Shown: one piece after another, positions 12,253 through 25,892 of the stretch
How the letters are laid out: each line of letters begins with the position of its first letter
Position numbering within the stretch: position 1 is the stretch's first letter
Origin: Cranoglanis bouderius
Lineage: Eukaryota > Chordata > Actinopteri > Siluriformes > Cranoglanididae
Reading direction: 5' to 3'
Length of the DNA: 64,000 nt
NCBI GenBank assembly: GCA_023630585.1
Contig: CM042555.1
Coordinates: 7,744,501-7,808,500 of the forward strand
Notes under the pieces: model-generated
Database searches by the model: none
Seen by the model: only the letters and a program-made list of their open reading frames with translations
Told to the model about the DNA's origin: nothing
Made by a program: the position numbers and the translations under genes

Positions 12253-13264
12253 ACAGGGCCATGTTTACCACTGTGTAACTTCTTTTAAGAACAGTCCGTA
12301 TATGTCTGGGAACTGAAGAGATCAGTTGCTGGAGTTTTGGGAGAGGAATGTTGTCCCATTCGTGTCTGATACAGGATTCTAGCTGCTCAACAGTCCTGGG
12401 TCTTCTTTGTCATATTTTTCATTTCATGATGCACCAAATGTTTTCACTTGGTGAAAGGTCTGGACTGCAGGCAGGCCAGTTCAGCACCCGGACTCTTCTA
12501 CTATGAAGCCATGCTGTTGTAATAGATGCAGTATGTGGTTTAGCATTGTCTTGCTGAAATATGCAAGGCCTTCCCTGAAAAAGACGTCATCTAGATGGAA
12601 GCATATGTTGCTCTAAAACCTGTATATACCTTTCATCATTGATGGTGCCTTTCCGGAAGTGTAAACTGGCCATTCCATAGGCACTAATGCACCCCCATAT
12701 CATCAGAGATGCAGGCTTTTGAACTGAGTGCTGATAAAAATTTTTTTAAAAAAAGCTGGATGGTCCCTCTCCTCTTTAGTCCTCTTTAGTTTAGAGGACA
12801 CTGTGTCCATGGTTTCCAAAAAGAATTTCAAATTTCGATTCGTCTGACAACAGAACAGTTTTCCACTTTGCCTCAGTCCATTTTAAATTAACTTTGGCCC
12901 AGAGAAGACGGCGGTGTTTCTGGATCATGTTCACATACAGCTTCTTCTTTGCATGATAGAGCTTTAACCAGCATTTGTGGATGGCACGGCGAACTGTGTT
13001 CACAGACAATGAGTTTTGGAGGTGTTTCTGAGCCCATGCAGTGATTTCCATTACAGAATCATGCCTTTTTTTAATGCAGTGCTGCCTGAGGGTCTGAAGA
13101 TCACGGGCATGCAATATTGATTCTCGTAATCTTTTGATGATATTATGTACTGTAGATGATGAGACATTCAAAGTCTTCACAATTTTATGTTGAGGAACAT
13201 TATTCTGAAATTGTTCCACAATTTGTAGATGCAGTTTTTCACAGATTAGTGAACCTCTGCCCAT
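12239..13264 (-). pseudogene. Tc1-like transposase, broken (T1)
   Basis: A DNA transposase of the Tc1 group (DD34E), which would cut the element out and insert it at TA. The start MGRGS at 13264 matches the family's usual N-terminus. Residues about 15-50 form a helix-turn-helix, including PQHKIVKTLNVSSSTVHNII. The first catalytic Asp is near residue 141 in LLSDESKFEI. The frame then breaks around 12720-12800, where there is an A/T run and a direct TCCTCTTTAG duplication. Further down one can still read DNAKPHT (second Asp) and PACSPDLSPSEN (the Asp and final Glu region), with stops between. The total span of about 340 codons is normal. The stop overlaps the inner end of the left terminal repeat. 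Certainly not functional as it stands. Confidence 0.9.
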
Positions 13265-13416
13265 CTTTACTTCTGAGAGACTCTGCCTCTCTAAGATACT
13301 CTTTTTATACCCAATCATGTTACTGACCTGCTGCCAATTAACCTAATTATCTGCAAAATTCTCCTCCAGCTGTTTCTTTTTAGTAACACTTACTTTTCCA
13401 GCCTTTTGTTGCCCCC

Positions 13417-13609
13417 GTCCCAACTTTTTTGAGACGTGTTGCGGACATCAAATTCCAAATTAATGGTACATTTCCTCAGTTTAAACATTTGATATGTTTT
13501 CTATGTTCTATTGTGAATAACATATGTGTTTATGAGATTTGCAAATCATTGCATTCTGTTTTTATTTACATTTTACACAGTGTCCCAATTTATTTTGGAA
13601 TTGGAGTGG
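13417..13609. repeat. Right terminal inverted repeat of T1
   Basis: About 193 bp, the inverted partner of 12076-12252. Each repeat carries the AAAAAAGTTGGGAC-type motif near both its outer and its inner end, an arrangement resembling the two transposase-binding sites of IR/DR-type Tc1 elements. That role is inferred. Confidence 0.8.
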
Positions 13610-13736
13610 TAGTTGGTCTGTGGTTAACAGTTTCCTACATTCCCCACAATGCCATTCGACTGCCTGTTAATAATGTAGCCAGTAGATTTAGCCCTTGCTT
13701 GCCTTACCTCTAGCTAAAAAGAGCAAAGCAGCATTC

Positions 13737-14275
13737 ATTGAGTCTGTCTGGCTCGCTCACCTTCTCATCTGTACACTCTGCACAACATCCAAAGCTTCAA
13801 CGTTCATGCTAATACTACCATCAATGCCATCACACATGCCATCTCGTAGATCGATTGTCAACTAGCTGAGCCCACCTTGCTGAAAAAAAAACAATAGAAA
13901 CCAACACAGAATTTTAATGGTTTTAATGGAAATTGTATTGGAAACTGTAATGGTCCCTGTGGGTCTCTACTGGTAATTTGTTGCATTCTATTGGTGGCAT
14001 GTTATGTCTAGTTTATAGCATTAAGGACCAACAATGGTAATGGATTTAATGGTTAACAGCTGATGGTTTGTAATGGTATTTATAATGGAAACCATTAGAA
14101 ATTCTGTGATGGTTTCTATTGTTTTTTCCCCCCCCAGCAGGGCAGTATCTGCTGTAACTGCACTGTGTCATATAGCTGGATTGAATTCTGGAACTCTGAG
14201 TCCAATATTTGCGGTCTCCACTTTTTTTTTCATATTAAACATCATTGTAACTGCACTAGCAATGTAACCATGTAA
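13737..14275. mobile_element. Unclassified repeat R2, split by a MITE
   Basis: Both flanks of the MITE at 13881-14128 match one continuous stretch at 59485-59760. The left part shares CTTCTCATCTGTACACTCTGC exactly (13761-13781 and 59493-59513), then CATCTCGTAG and AACTAGC. The right part shares the ATAGCTG...ATTCTGGA...CTCTGAGT order. There is no coding potential. Confidence 0.6.
13881..14128. mobile_element. MITE inserted inside R2
   Basis: The ends are inverted copies of about 40 bp. The left reads CAATAGAAACCAACACAGAA then TTTTAATGGTTT. The right reads AAACCATTAGAAATTCTGTG then ATGGTTTCTATTG. The arms extend into flanking A and T runs. The interior is rich in AATGG words and non-coding. 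The copy is absent from the R2 copy at 59485. Confidence 0.75.
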
Positions 14276-14426
14276 CGTCAGCATGGCAGACAACCACTAC
14301 TAAAGGAAATACAGAAACAACCAAGATATTAGCATCAGAGTTGCTAAACACATCACAAATACTTGAAGTACTTGAATATTTAGTAATATGTTAATATGTT
14401 AATAAATAGAAACACGGTTCCATCTA

Positions 14427-14623
14427 GCACAGGGGTGTCCAATCTCATCCAGAAAGGGCTGGTGTGGGTGCAGGTTTTCATTCCAATCAAGCAGGAGCCA
14501 CACCTGATTCCACCTGTTTAATCAGTTGAGCTTTCAATAGACTCAGGTCTGGCTTCTGCTTGGTTGGAATGAAAACCTGCACCCACACCGGCTCTTTCTG
14601 GATGAGATTGGACACCCCTGTGC
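14427..14623. mobile_element. Fold-back MITE with 73-bp arms
   Basis: The 197-bp element is flanked by TA on both sides (14425-14426, 14624-14625). The left arm begins GCACAGGGGTGTCCAATCTC and the right arm ends with its reverse complement. About 73 bp on each side pair with roughly four mismatches, around a spacer of about 50 bp. Such a structure would fold into a strong hairpin as single strand. There is no coding capacity, so it would depend on a transposase encoded elsewhere. Confidence 0.88.
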
Positions 14624-14716
14624 TATATGGAACCATGTCTATTGTGATCTACTGAACAAGATGATGAAAAAAATGGACAAATCACAGTCTCTCGTTTATC
14701 TTTTGAAAAATTTAGG

Positions 14717-15172
14717 TTAAGACGTCTGAATGCACACTGAACCTACATAGCTCTGGACTACACCCAGTTTCTTCTTCATATTTTTGGCCTGTACAGTCAG
14801 TCTGAGATCCATGCTGTGACAGAAGGAGGCCTCCGTCAACAAAGCAACTCTTCCGTAACATTGACGAAACAGACGTCTCATGTTTTGCCCACACAAAAAC
14901 ACCTCATTGCCAGCTAATGGAAGGTTAAAAGCCATGTTTACACTCGGTCTTAATTTTCACCTGGAAAACTGTGTCTTTTTAGACTGAAATAGCATTTCTT
15001 CTGCATCTGTTAGTTTGTCTCCATCCTCCAGGAGAAGGTGGCCTCCATCAACAGAGTCGAAAGTCTGTAACGTTGACAAAACAGTCGAATCGTGTTTTGC
15101 CCACACAGCTTCATGATAGCTTCCTGAGTGCTTCTGCAAGAGGTCAGAGGTCATGTTTACACAGACATACAT
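14717..15172 (-). repeat. Diverged direct duplication, about 225-bp unit
   Basis: Two similar blocks, about 14730-14945 and 14955-15165, share GGAGGCCTCCGTCAACA/GGTGGCCTCCATCAACA, then GTAACNTTGAC, then TGTTTTGCCCACACA, then CATGTTTACAC. On the minus strand, 14712-14894 and 14957-15172 read partly similar peptides (VWAKH... VDGG.LL...D). This could be an old duplicated exon-like or repeat-derived segment. I do not recognise the peptide, and no intact gene is present. Confidence 0.55.
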
Positions 15173-15642
15173 AGGAAAACTCCCATGTTACACAGAATAT
15201 GGCTGCATTCTTAATAATGCACAAGCAATGGAAATATCTTTCCAGCAGCTAGAGAAAATAACCCAAAATAACCAAACTGGCCTGGTAGCTTTTCAATGTA
15301 TACAAGTTAATGGAAGTTTATTGTGCATAGAAGTGTAAATTGTATAACCAGAGTGTTTTCTTAATGAGTATATTAACGAAACTGTGATTACTGTGTACAT
15401 GCAATTATGTTATTAATTTTAATGTTAATTTCTATATAGTTAACAAGCCAAGCTTCACGCTCAAATGGAAACCCTCTGTTGTTGGGTTAAATGACCAAGT
15501 GTACTAACTAGTATCAAACTAGACTAGGACTACAGACCACTACTGGGCATTTAAGAAGTTCACATCACCATAGCAACCATAGGACAATGGAGCTTGAGAA
15601 GCTCATAGATCATAGATGTGTTATCTTTTTCGTATTTATATT

Positions 15643-16008
15643 CTGGGGTGCTGGTGGATCAGTGATTAGCACTTTTGCCTCGCATCTCTGGGGTTGGGGG
15701 TTTGAATCCCACCTCCGCCCTGTGTGAGCGGAGTTTGCATGTTCTCCTTGTGCTTCGGGGGTTTCCTCCAGGTACTCCGGTTTCCTCCCCCAGTCCAAAG
15801 AAATGCGTTGTAGGCTGATTGGCATTTCCAAATTGTCCGAAGTGTGTGAATAGGTGTGCACTTGTGCCCTGCAATGAGTTGTCACCCCATCCATGGTGTC
15901 CCCCACCTTGTTCCCTGGGATAGGCTCCAGACTCCCCCATGACCCTGTGTAGGATAAGCGGTATGGAAAATAGATAGATGGATAGATGGGTGGATAGATG
16001 GATGGATA
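15643..16008 (+). mobile_element. tRNA-derived SINE, family S1, long copy
   Basis: The 5' end has an A-box-like GGATCAGTGATTAGCAC and a B-box-like GGTTTGAATCC about 40 bp later, the internal promoter of a tRNA-derived SINE. The body (GCATGTTCTCC, GGTTTCCTCC, GATAGGCTCCAGAC) follows, then GGATAAGCGGTATGGAAAAT and a degenerate GATA/GATG tail. It is the most complete of the three S1 copies, and the minus-strand frames across it are shadows. Confidence 0.8.
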
Positions 16009-16924
16009 TTGATATTCTAACGAATATCTTTGGTTAGTTTGATACTTGTCTCTATTTTCCACAATCTGATTTCTGTCCAATTGTCCAGTCCCTGTGCAGG
16101 AGGCAGGAATAATTCTAGTGGAAAAGACAAAATTGGTCAGAATGCGATAACTCGTGAAATCGATAACTCACTGCTTGTCTTCTCAGAGTTTGTTGATGGA
16201 TTTCTGGTCCACATTTTGGGCAACATTTCATCAATGGGAATCAGTCAGTCATCAGTGAACAAAAATGCTTAAAAAAAAGGTTCAATCCAAAGCCCTTGGT
16301 TAATTGGTTGGTGGACATAGAGCACTTTTATGAAGAACACTTAAATAAAAAAAAAAAACACTTTTCATACCTTTTCATCCAAAGAGACAGCAAATGAGAC
16401 AAATAAAACTAGTTTGCCCCTGCCTACTGATGCACAGTGATGCATAAGCAGGAAGAAGCTAAAGCTCCAGAGAAGAAGCAGGGATAACATGGAGTACAAA
16501 GTCCAGAGCGTCTGACCGGCCTGGAGTCGGAGTTCATACCTGTGGAAGTCTCAACTGTCAGCTCTATCTTGCTGTTCTAACATAATCTCTCTAAATCAGA
16601 ATCATCCAAGCAGCCATGAACTCACTCCATCACCCTGTAATCCCTGTTAATCCCACTGAGTCCACCCTCACTCAGTCCACTGTCAAACATACCACAAACC
16701 CCATCAACCAGCACACACCATATGCGTTTGATCACACACTTATGTGCACCATACGCTATGATTCCTTGAAAATATTTTTTAAAAATTCTAAAAAAAAAAA
16801 CTAATATGTAGATTTGGCTACAAAAATTTGGTCAAATGTGGATTTTGGGATTTTAATTCCCTCGACTCCTTTCCTCAACCCACATCATCATCATTCACAT
16901 AATCAATGCATTCATAAAAGTAGC

Positions 16925-16928
<4 letters not shown>
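16009..16928. other. Spacer without recognisable gene
   Basis: Complex sequence with A runs at 16268-16279, 16347-16360 and 16791-16801. No gene seen. Confidence 0.5.

Positions 16929-16995
<67 letters not shown>
16929..16995. repeat. (GA)n microsatellite
   Basis: About 33 GA units, with weaker purine-rich sequence following to 17100. Confidence 0.97.
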
Positions 16996-16998
<3 letters not shown>

Positions 16999-17149
16999 CA
17001 GTTAATATTTTGCATAGTAGATAGAGAGATAGAGAGAAGGAACAAGCGAGAGAACACAGAGATAAAAAAAAAAGAATGAGCGAGAGAGAAAAAAAACATT
17101 GATTACTTTGCATAAGATCATGAGAGACTTTGCATGGAGCTGTCTGTAT

Positions 17150-18010
17150 TTCTCTCGTCAGAGAAAAGGTGATGACCTTGTTTATCTCTGTGGTATTTCA
17201 CAGCAGTCGTGACCTTTGACACCTGAACATCATCCTTACACCACTGCGATCTTACACTTTTTCCAGCTGATGTCATGCTGTGTTTATATTCTTATGATTA
17301 ATGTGGGTACCATGTCACTTTCGTTCCTCTCACTTTTCCTCTGTCTCCCTCACACTTTTATTTCTTCCTTTCTGCAGTGTGTGTTTAGCGTTAAGAAAGA
17401 AAATGAGAGCGGACGAGAGGACTGTCTCCCTAGCAGCAGCAATAGCTCATCAAGCTTTCTCTTTCTGGGGAGGTGGCCAAGTGGAGTGTGACAAATCTCC
17501 ATTTCCCGCAAGTGTACCAACTCATAGGGCCTCCTGTAAAATTAGAACTCCACCACCATGCTGCCGAACGCTAATTTCATTTCTTGCAAATTAATATGTT
17601 TTTTTCCCCCCTTCCCTCCTCCTTCTCCTCCTTTTTCTTTTTGCTTTACTCACTGCATTCCTTCGTTTCCTCGACGAAAAGCATTATTGAGGAAAGAAAT
17701 CAGCTCATGCACTCGTAATGAGCCATTGTTAGGCTAATCCCATGCTGGTTGCCCTATTGTTTATGGAATAAATGCTTGATTATCAGCGTGGGAACAAAAA
17801 ACCTCTGTTTCGCTGCAGGCCAAGTGCCGACTCGCTCCCCCTCCTCTTTCTGTTGTTGTTATTGTTTTTTTTTTTTTAAACAGTGCCATTATATTCTCTC
17901 TGCTCCGCTGTTTATTGTCATCATCATTATTGCGTCCTGCTTGACGAGAAAACCACTCTCGGTAATTAGGTGATTAATTACTAAAGTAACCCAGTGTGGG
18001 CTAAAGTACC
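17150..18010. other. Complex non-repetitive block, possible conserved regulatory DNA
   Basis: Mostly free of simple repeats, and its base composition is more even than the flanks. Homeodomain-type core words cluster near the end (GGTAATTAGGTGATTAATTA at 17960-17979), and the segment after 17690 has the even texture typical of conserved non-coding DNA. Open frames at 17216-17491 and 17301-17594 overlap each other and carry nothing I recognise. A good acceptor-like site ends at 17377 (TTTCTTCCTTTCTGCAG). Conservation has not been tested, so this is only a candidate. Confidence 0.25.
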
Positions 18011-18224
18011 TCAGGTGCATTAAGTAGCAAATGCTGCATATTCATAAACAGCCTTAATACAGATCAGTGGGAAAGGAACAGCACTGAGAGTACTCAGAGT
18101 CATTATCAACAAACATTTAGTAAGAATCACTCCACTATTAAAGGCTAGACCCCCTGGAAGTGCTGTCAGAGAAAGGATACAGGGGTCAAGCTCATGACCA
18201 TTATGGACAATGCATCCACCCCTT

Positions 18225-18720
18225 CCATGCCAGTTGAAGAGTAATGATGCATTTGACATATCTCGGAAATGGGAAGTCGTAGCTTGGAATGATGTCCTTT
18301 TGGACCTCAGTGCGTTCAAGCTACAAAGTAGGAAAAAACTATGGACACCACAATGTTCCTCTTTTGTTAGCAACAAGCTAGTCAGCTAACTGTTATGACT
18401 GATGTATATTTTCCTCCTCAAACAGTGATCTGTATAGTCAGTGATATATAGATTTAACAAGGCAATGTCGATTGATCTAAGGTAAATATTTTTATGTACA
18501 GTACAGCATAAGTCATTCAAAGGTAAGAAGTGGCACTTTGTTTACTGCTGATGCCGTGCACGGACATGTTGATTTGACATCACTTGCTGAACTCAGAGTT
18601 GAGTAAACCATCCCGAGTTCCCAAGTAGAAATTCCGAGTTGAGGTGAAAAAACGTTTCTTCGGGTTTTCCTAGTCGGCGTTTGGAAATTACAAAATTACG
18701 AGTTACGACCTATAGTCAAA
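18225..18720. mobile_element. Candidate diverged fold-back repeat
   Basis: The block ATCTCGGAAATGGGAAGTCG at 18260-18279 and the block CCGAGTTCCCAAGTAGAAAT at 18612-18631 are approximate inverted copies. The region carries repeated TCGGA/CGAGTT words, is non-coding and has no clean ends. I recall similar sequence as a fish interspersed repeat, but the boundaries are uncertain. Confidence 0.35.
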
Positions 18721-19434
18721 TACAGCTACAGGGGTTGTAAACTGGTGGATTGCAGTCTGGATACAGAGCCAACGAAGTATTTTAGTGGACCGAACTTTTA
18801 AATATTTTAATTTTAGCCGAGCGTTCAAAGCATGAAAAAAACTGCTTGTAGTTTAGTGATTCTAGTTTTCGAAACCAGTCCGGTGTCTGTAGCAAATCCT
18901 TTGTTAGAGACATTTTTTCACAGACTTTCAAAGATTTTTCTTTTTATTTACTTTCTCTGGTCTGATTAATGAAGTGACAACATGTCTTGTTTAAACAACA
19001 ACAACAACAACAACAACAACACCAAAAAAACAGACAAATGTATGCATTTACTCTTCATGCATCATCTGTTTAGAGTCTGTGGTACTAATCCAAAGTAGTG
19101 TCATGAATTGGTGCTACAAAGCACAACATAAACAAGTTGTCTTATTTATGGCCATAAACTAACTGCAAATGGTTAAGCATTAAAAGCTAACCGTTTTCAA
19201 CATTCAGTTATGTTAGTTACTTATCCGTACCTTTTATGAAACTGGACTGTCACAAATTTTAGTTTAGCAAAGAGATTGTATATAATGTCCGCTGGAAATC
19301 TGGAGTCATTGACATGGATGTATATTAAAATGTCAAATTCCTCCGTTTAGTGTATTTTGAAACAAATGAGTAAGCTGCATAAAATCAGTCTAAATTGAAT
19401 GATACTATATGATACTATACTATCCTATGGTACT
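18721..19434. other. Spacer with (AAC)n
   Basis: Contains an AAC tract at 18995-19022. The remainder is AT-rich complex sequence with no gene seen. Confidence 0.55.
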
Positions 19435-19690
19435 ATATAACTCTAGAATTATTGACACCACTGACGAAATATCTTTCAAAACATACAAACAAAATCAAAG
19501 CATGTTTTTTCACCCTGCAAAACAATGGTTCCAAAATTATTGGCATCCCACAATGGTGCAATCGTCCCTGGAGTGCATCACAGCACTGAGCCTCTTCCTG
19601 TAATGTCTAACAAGATTAGAAAACACTTGTAGAGGATCTTGGACCACTCCATCATGCAGAACATTTCAAGCTACTTGGTATTCTTAGGGG
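19435..19690 (-). mobile_element. Old Tc1-like remnant
   Basis: The phrases AGAATTATTGACACC, GGTTCCAAAATTATTGGCA and GATCTTGGACCACTCCATCA are those of Tc1-like elements in fish, as I remember them. No readable transposase frame remains, and no second terminal repeat was found. Confidence 0.45.
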
Positions 19691-19891
19691 TTGAGCCAAT
19701 TAGTTTCTCCAAGTGTTTGAGTGGAAAATCAATGTGTAATTCATACTGTATATATTTAATTCATATAATCATTTCCTTGAAATAATACAAAAATAATAAT
19801 TTTAAAAAAACATAAGACTGTAATATCATTCCACACTTATAGTTGTTATTATGCATTTTTCCATGGGAAAAATACAGTACATGCTGAGTGA

Positions 19892-19892
<1 letters not shown>

Positions 19893-19955
<63 letters not shown>
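19893..19955. repeat. (TG)n microsatellite
   Basis: About 31 uninterrupted TG units. Confidence 0.98.
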
Positions 19956-19958
<3 letters not shown>

Positions 19959-20088
19959 GAGAAATCAAGCTTTACAGCTTCGCAAAATTGGCATTTGTAA
20001 TAATTGTCAACAGTCAAATGTTTTTAAAAGGTCATTAAATCTCACAAATAAGTTAAAATTAATAGAAGTGGTTTTAAAATACCTTAAT

Positions 20089-20322
20089 TCATCTTCAGTA
20101 AGTGCTTTACCATGATCAGGGTCAAAGTGGATCCAGTGCCTATCCTCGGAACACTGGACATGAGGTGGGAATAAACCCTGGATGGGACTCTAGTCCTTCA
20201 TATACACAGTGGCACACTCACTCACACCTAGGGGCAATTTAGAATAGCCAACCCACCGACTGGCAAGATTTTGGGAGATGGGAGGAAACTTGACAACCTG
20301 ATGAAAAAACCCACGCAGATGT
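20089..20322 (-). mobile_element. tRNA-derived SINE, family S2 (5' incomplete)
   Basis: On the minus strand it reads CATCTGCGTGGGTTTTTTCA, GTTTCCTCCCATCTCCC, CTATTCTAAATTGCCCCTAG, CCAGGGTTTATTCCCACC and, at the 3' end, CATGGTAAAGCACTTACTGA. The same block order occurs at 9172 and 63618. The tRNA-like head is missing. Confidence 0.65.
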
Positions 20323-20913
20323 GCTGCTTTTAAAAAATAATTCCATGTAAATATGTTTGTTAGAACACAAATCACAATCCACTCCTTGTGTGTGCTGCGT
20401 TTGCTTTTAGCTCTTTATTCCACACTCAAATTCAGACAAAAATGCATTTGAAATAATGGTCAGAGACATTTCGCGTACATGTTCAATCCATCAGCACAAA
20501 TTGGACTCTTTAGGCTATGGCTTGTTCTTTTTTCCCTTTGTTGCTGTATGTAATGGGCTTGTCTTTTTCACCTCTTCAGACAGCTAACCAGGAGGGCCTC
20601 TTGTACTGCTCTCAGACCCTGTGAGACTTTAATGATGGTCATCTCTGTGATCATTGATGGCACTGAGGGGGGGGAAAGGTGTGATGGCCTTTGCTTCTTA
20701 GATACACACGAGATAAGACAGCTTTCACTGCAACCAAGGCAACACAGATCAATAGACCAGGACCAAGAGGAGGATGAGACAATAACAACATCTCTCTCAA
20801 GATCATTTCCCTCTACAGCTAGCTACATCATTAGTACCTGCCATCATTAAGCATGCATTACCAGGCTGTCAGAGAAGCAAAGTGTGAGAGCTTTGTGGTT
20901 AATGAATATGGAT
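20323..20913. other. Spacer; weak terminal-exon-like site
   Basis: A strong acceptor-like site (TCTTTTTCACCTCTTCAG, ending at 20580) is followed by a 14-codon open stretch ending in TGA. Pyrimidine tracts are so common in this window that it is probably chance. Nothing else was recognised. Confidence 0.3.
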
Positions 20914-20914
20914 G

Positions 20915-20972
<58 letters not shown>
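20914..20972. repeat. (TC)n microsatellite
   Basis: About 59 bp of TC with one G interruption at 20933. Confidence 0.97.
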
Positions 20973-20975
<3 letters not shown>

Positions 20976-22247
20976 CCCTTTCATTTTGCTCCTTTCTACC
21001 TCACTGACTCCAGAAATATTAGACTGAATGAAATGAACTGAGCTCTCAATCCACTGGAATTCGTGAGCATACTTAAGTGAAAAATTTGTGATTGAGTAGT
21101 GTGCTTCAGAATTATGGACACAGAGGCACATTTCTCAAATTGCTTGCTCATGAATTAGTAATATACTATTGTGAATCTTATACAAATACCAAAGTGCAAT
21201 TAGTATTACATTGTATGGTTGTCTTATAGTGGCTTTTATGGCATATTGTGAATGTGTTATCTGCTTTTTAGTTTGCTAATGTGATGCGTTTAGTGCAGTT
21301 TAATCCTACTTACCTTGTATAATAACTGCATCAGCAACATCCATTTCAGGACATTAATATTAAATCAGCACTTAAAGGAATAGTCCAAAATTTGGAACAC
21401 TAATCTCTATATACAACATTTATAGTGCATGTGCAATTACCACAAACAATCATTTCAACCTGTTTTCCTGTACAGAGAAGAGAACAGGAAAAAAAATCTG
21501 TTTATTTGAAACCCACTAATAATGGAAATCTAAGGGTAGACATTTAGTCGACAACTGCCCCCGTGACTTTCCATTCTTTTCTCAGTACAGTGAAATGTGT
21601 AGAAGTCATGCATATGATAATTACACACATTAAACAGAAGAGCATGGCCAATTTTGCTACCTTGGCTTCTGGCCACGGATGGCTGTGACATCTCTGGGAT
21701 CTGAATGATAGGGAGATTTTAAAATAATGTTCAGACACATTGCTCCACTTGGGACACACATGAATATTCATTTAACAACTTCTAGCAACATGATAAGTGG
21801 GACTATGTCTAGTGCAAGTGTTAATTGACTTATCATTGGTTAATTGAGTGGTTTTTGGAATCTAATATATTATACACACATACTAAATATTATTACTTTG
21901 ACAATTAAATTTAGTAGATGTACCCTTCAGAGAGGCAGAGCGTGGCTCAGCTCAGCCTAACCTTTGGATATAACCATAATATTGTTTAAAAAAAAAAAGG
22001 TCTCAAAATGGAGTTGGAACATGACCAATGTGCTATTTTACATGCATTAGCTTCAAGCTGACAGCAACTTCTGGTTTATCTTTACCAGGCCTCTGACCTA
22101 CAAAATGTGCAGTAAAGAGTTAGGGATTGTGGTGCCATTTATCCCTTCTAACTTTTATTTTATGAACATTTTTTCAACATTGAACCTAAGGAAATATGTA
22201 TGTATCCATTCAAAAATGTGTTAACTGATATCAGGTTACAATTTGTG

Positions 22248-22249
<2 letters not shown>
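20973..22249. other. Spacer without recognisable gene
   Basis: AT-rich complex sequence. The stretch 21370-21780 begins GGAATAGTCCAAAATTTGGA and has the feel of an interspersed repeat, but I found no second copy in the window. No gene seen. Confidence 0.45.
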
Positions 22250-22292
<43 letters not shown>

Positions 22293-22306
22293 TATTATTA
22301 TTATTT
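22250..22306. repeat. (ATT)n microsatellite
   Basis: About 19 ATT units with one interruption near 22290. Confidence 0.97.
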
Positions 22307-25070
<2,764 letters not shown>

Positions 25071-25880
25071 CAGTCATGTGAAAAATTAAGTACACCCCAT
25101 GATAATTGTTGGCTTTTTTGACATATTTGGACAAGCAAACATTTGATCATCTTTGAAACAGTGCCTATTAATAAAGTTGATGTACTTGAACAAAACCACA
25201 AGGAAAAATAGCTTTTTCAATCATTTATTCAACAGAAATATCAATAGATGTGATGTTCTTCTGTGGAAAAAGTAAGTACACCTTTGGCCTCAGAAGCTAG
25301 TATTGCCCCCTTTAGCAGAAATAACTTCTTGTAGGCGTTTTGCATAATTATCCACCAGGTTTGCTCTTCCATGCAATATTCTTTCAGATGCAAGATGTTT
25401 GAGGATTTTCTTGCATGTACTGCCAGTTTCAAATCCCCCCACAACATTTCAATGGGATTCAAATCTGGGCTTTGATTAGGCCATTCCATAACCCTCCATT
25501 TCTTCTTTTTGAGCCATTCCTTGGTTGATCTGCTAGTGTGCTTAGGATCATTATCCTGTTGAAAGGTCCACTTTCGGTTCAACTTCAACTTTCGGACAGA
25601 TGGCCTCACATAATCCTCAAGCACTCTTTGATATGATGTGGAATTCATAGTTGAATCAATGAATGCAAGCTGTCCAGTTCCTGAGGCAGCGAAGCAACCC
25701 CAAACCATAACATTTCCACCATCATGCTTCACAGAGGTGCTTCTACTGAAAAGCTGTCATTGGTCTGTGCCAAACATGTCTGCTGTTACTGTGGCCAAAC
25801 AACTCTATCTTTGAGTCGTCTGTCCAGAGCACATTATTCCAAAAGGCCTATTCTTTGCCTATATGCTCATTGGCAAACGG
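25071..25880 (-). mobile_element. Tc1-like element T2, 5'-truncated copy
   Basis: The 3' end of the element is the terminal repeat CAGTCATGTGAAAAATTAAG at 25071, preceded by TA. The same terminal repeat starts another copy at 47847, and both share ATTTGGACAAGCAAACATTTGA and GAAACAGTGCCTATT. Only the catalytic half of the transposase is left. The N-terminal half and the second terminal repeat are missing beyond about 25880. Confidence 0.85.
25241..25872 (-). pseudogene. Tc1-like transposase, catalytic half (T2)
   Basis: On the minus strand an open stretch of 163 codons (25732 down to 25241) carries MVWGCFAASGTG, then QQDNDPKHTS (second catalytic Asp) and WPNQSPDLNPIEMLW (final Glu), which are diagnostic of Tc1 DD34E transposases. 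Upstream, to 25872, the region with the first Asp (LWTDDSKIELFGHS) can be read, but in another frame and with two in-frame stops. The helix-turn-helix half is absent. It is a dead fragment. The long run of open sequence after the break suggests it is not very old, or that part of it escaped change by chance. Confidence 0.88.
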
Positions 25881-25892
25881 TAGATAAATAGC

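Larger units (their letters stand above)
12076..13609 (-). mobile_element. Tc1-like transposon T1, near full length
   Basis: The element is 1.53 kb, flanked by TA on both sides (12074-12075 and 13610-13611) as expected for Tc1/mariner insertion. The ends CAACCCCAATTCC and GGAATTGGAGTGG are inverted copies. The long terminal inverted repeats enclose one transposase gene on the minus strand, now broken. Length and layout fit an intact Tc1-type element, so the copy decayed by point changes and small indels and was not cut down. Confidence 0.92.

Noticed and set aside
17340..17594. Acceptor-like site with following open frame
   Set aside because: Two overlapping frames with equal claim, no recognised protein, and pyrimidine tracts are common here.
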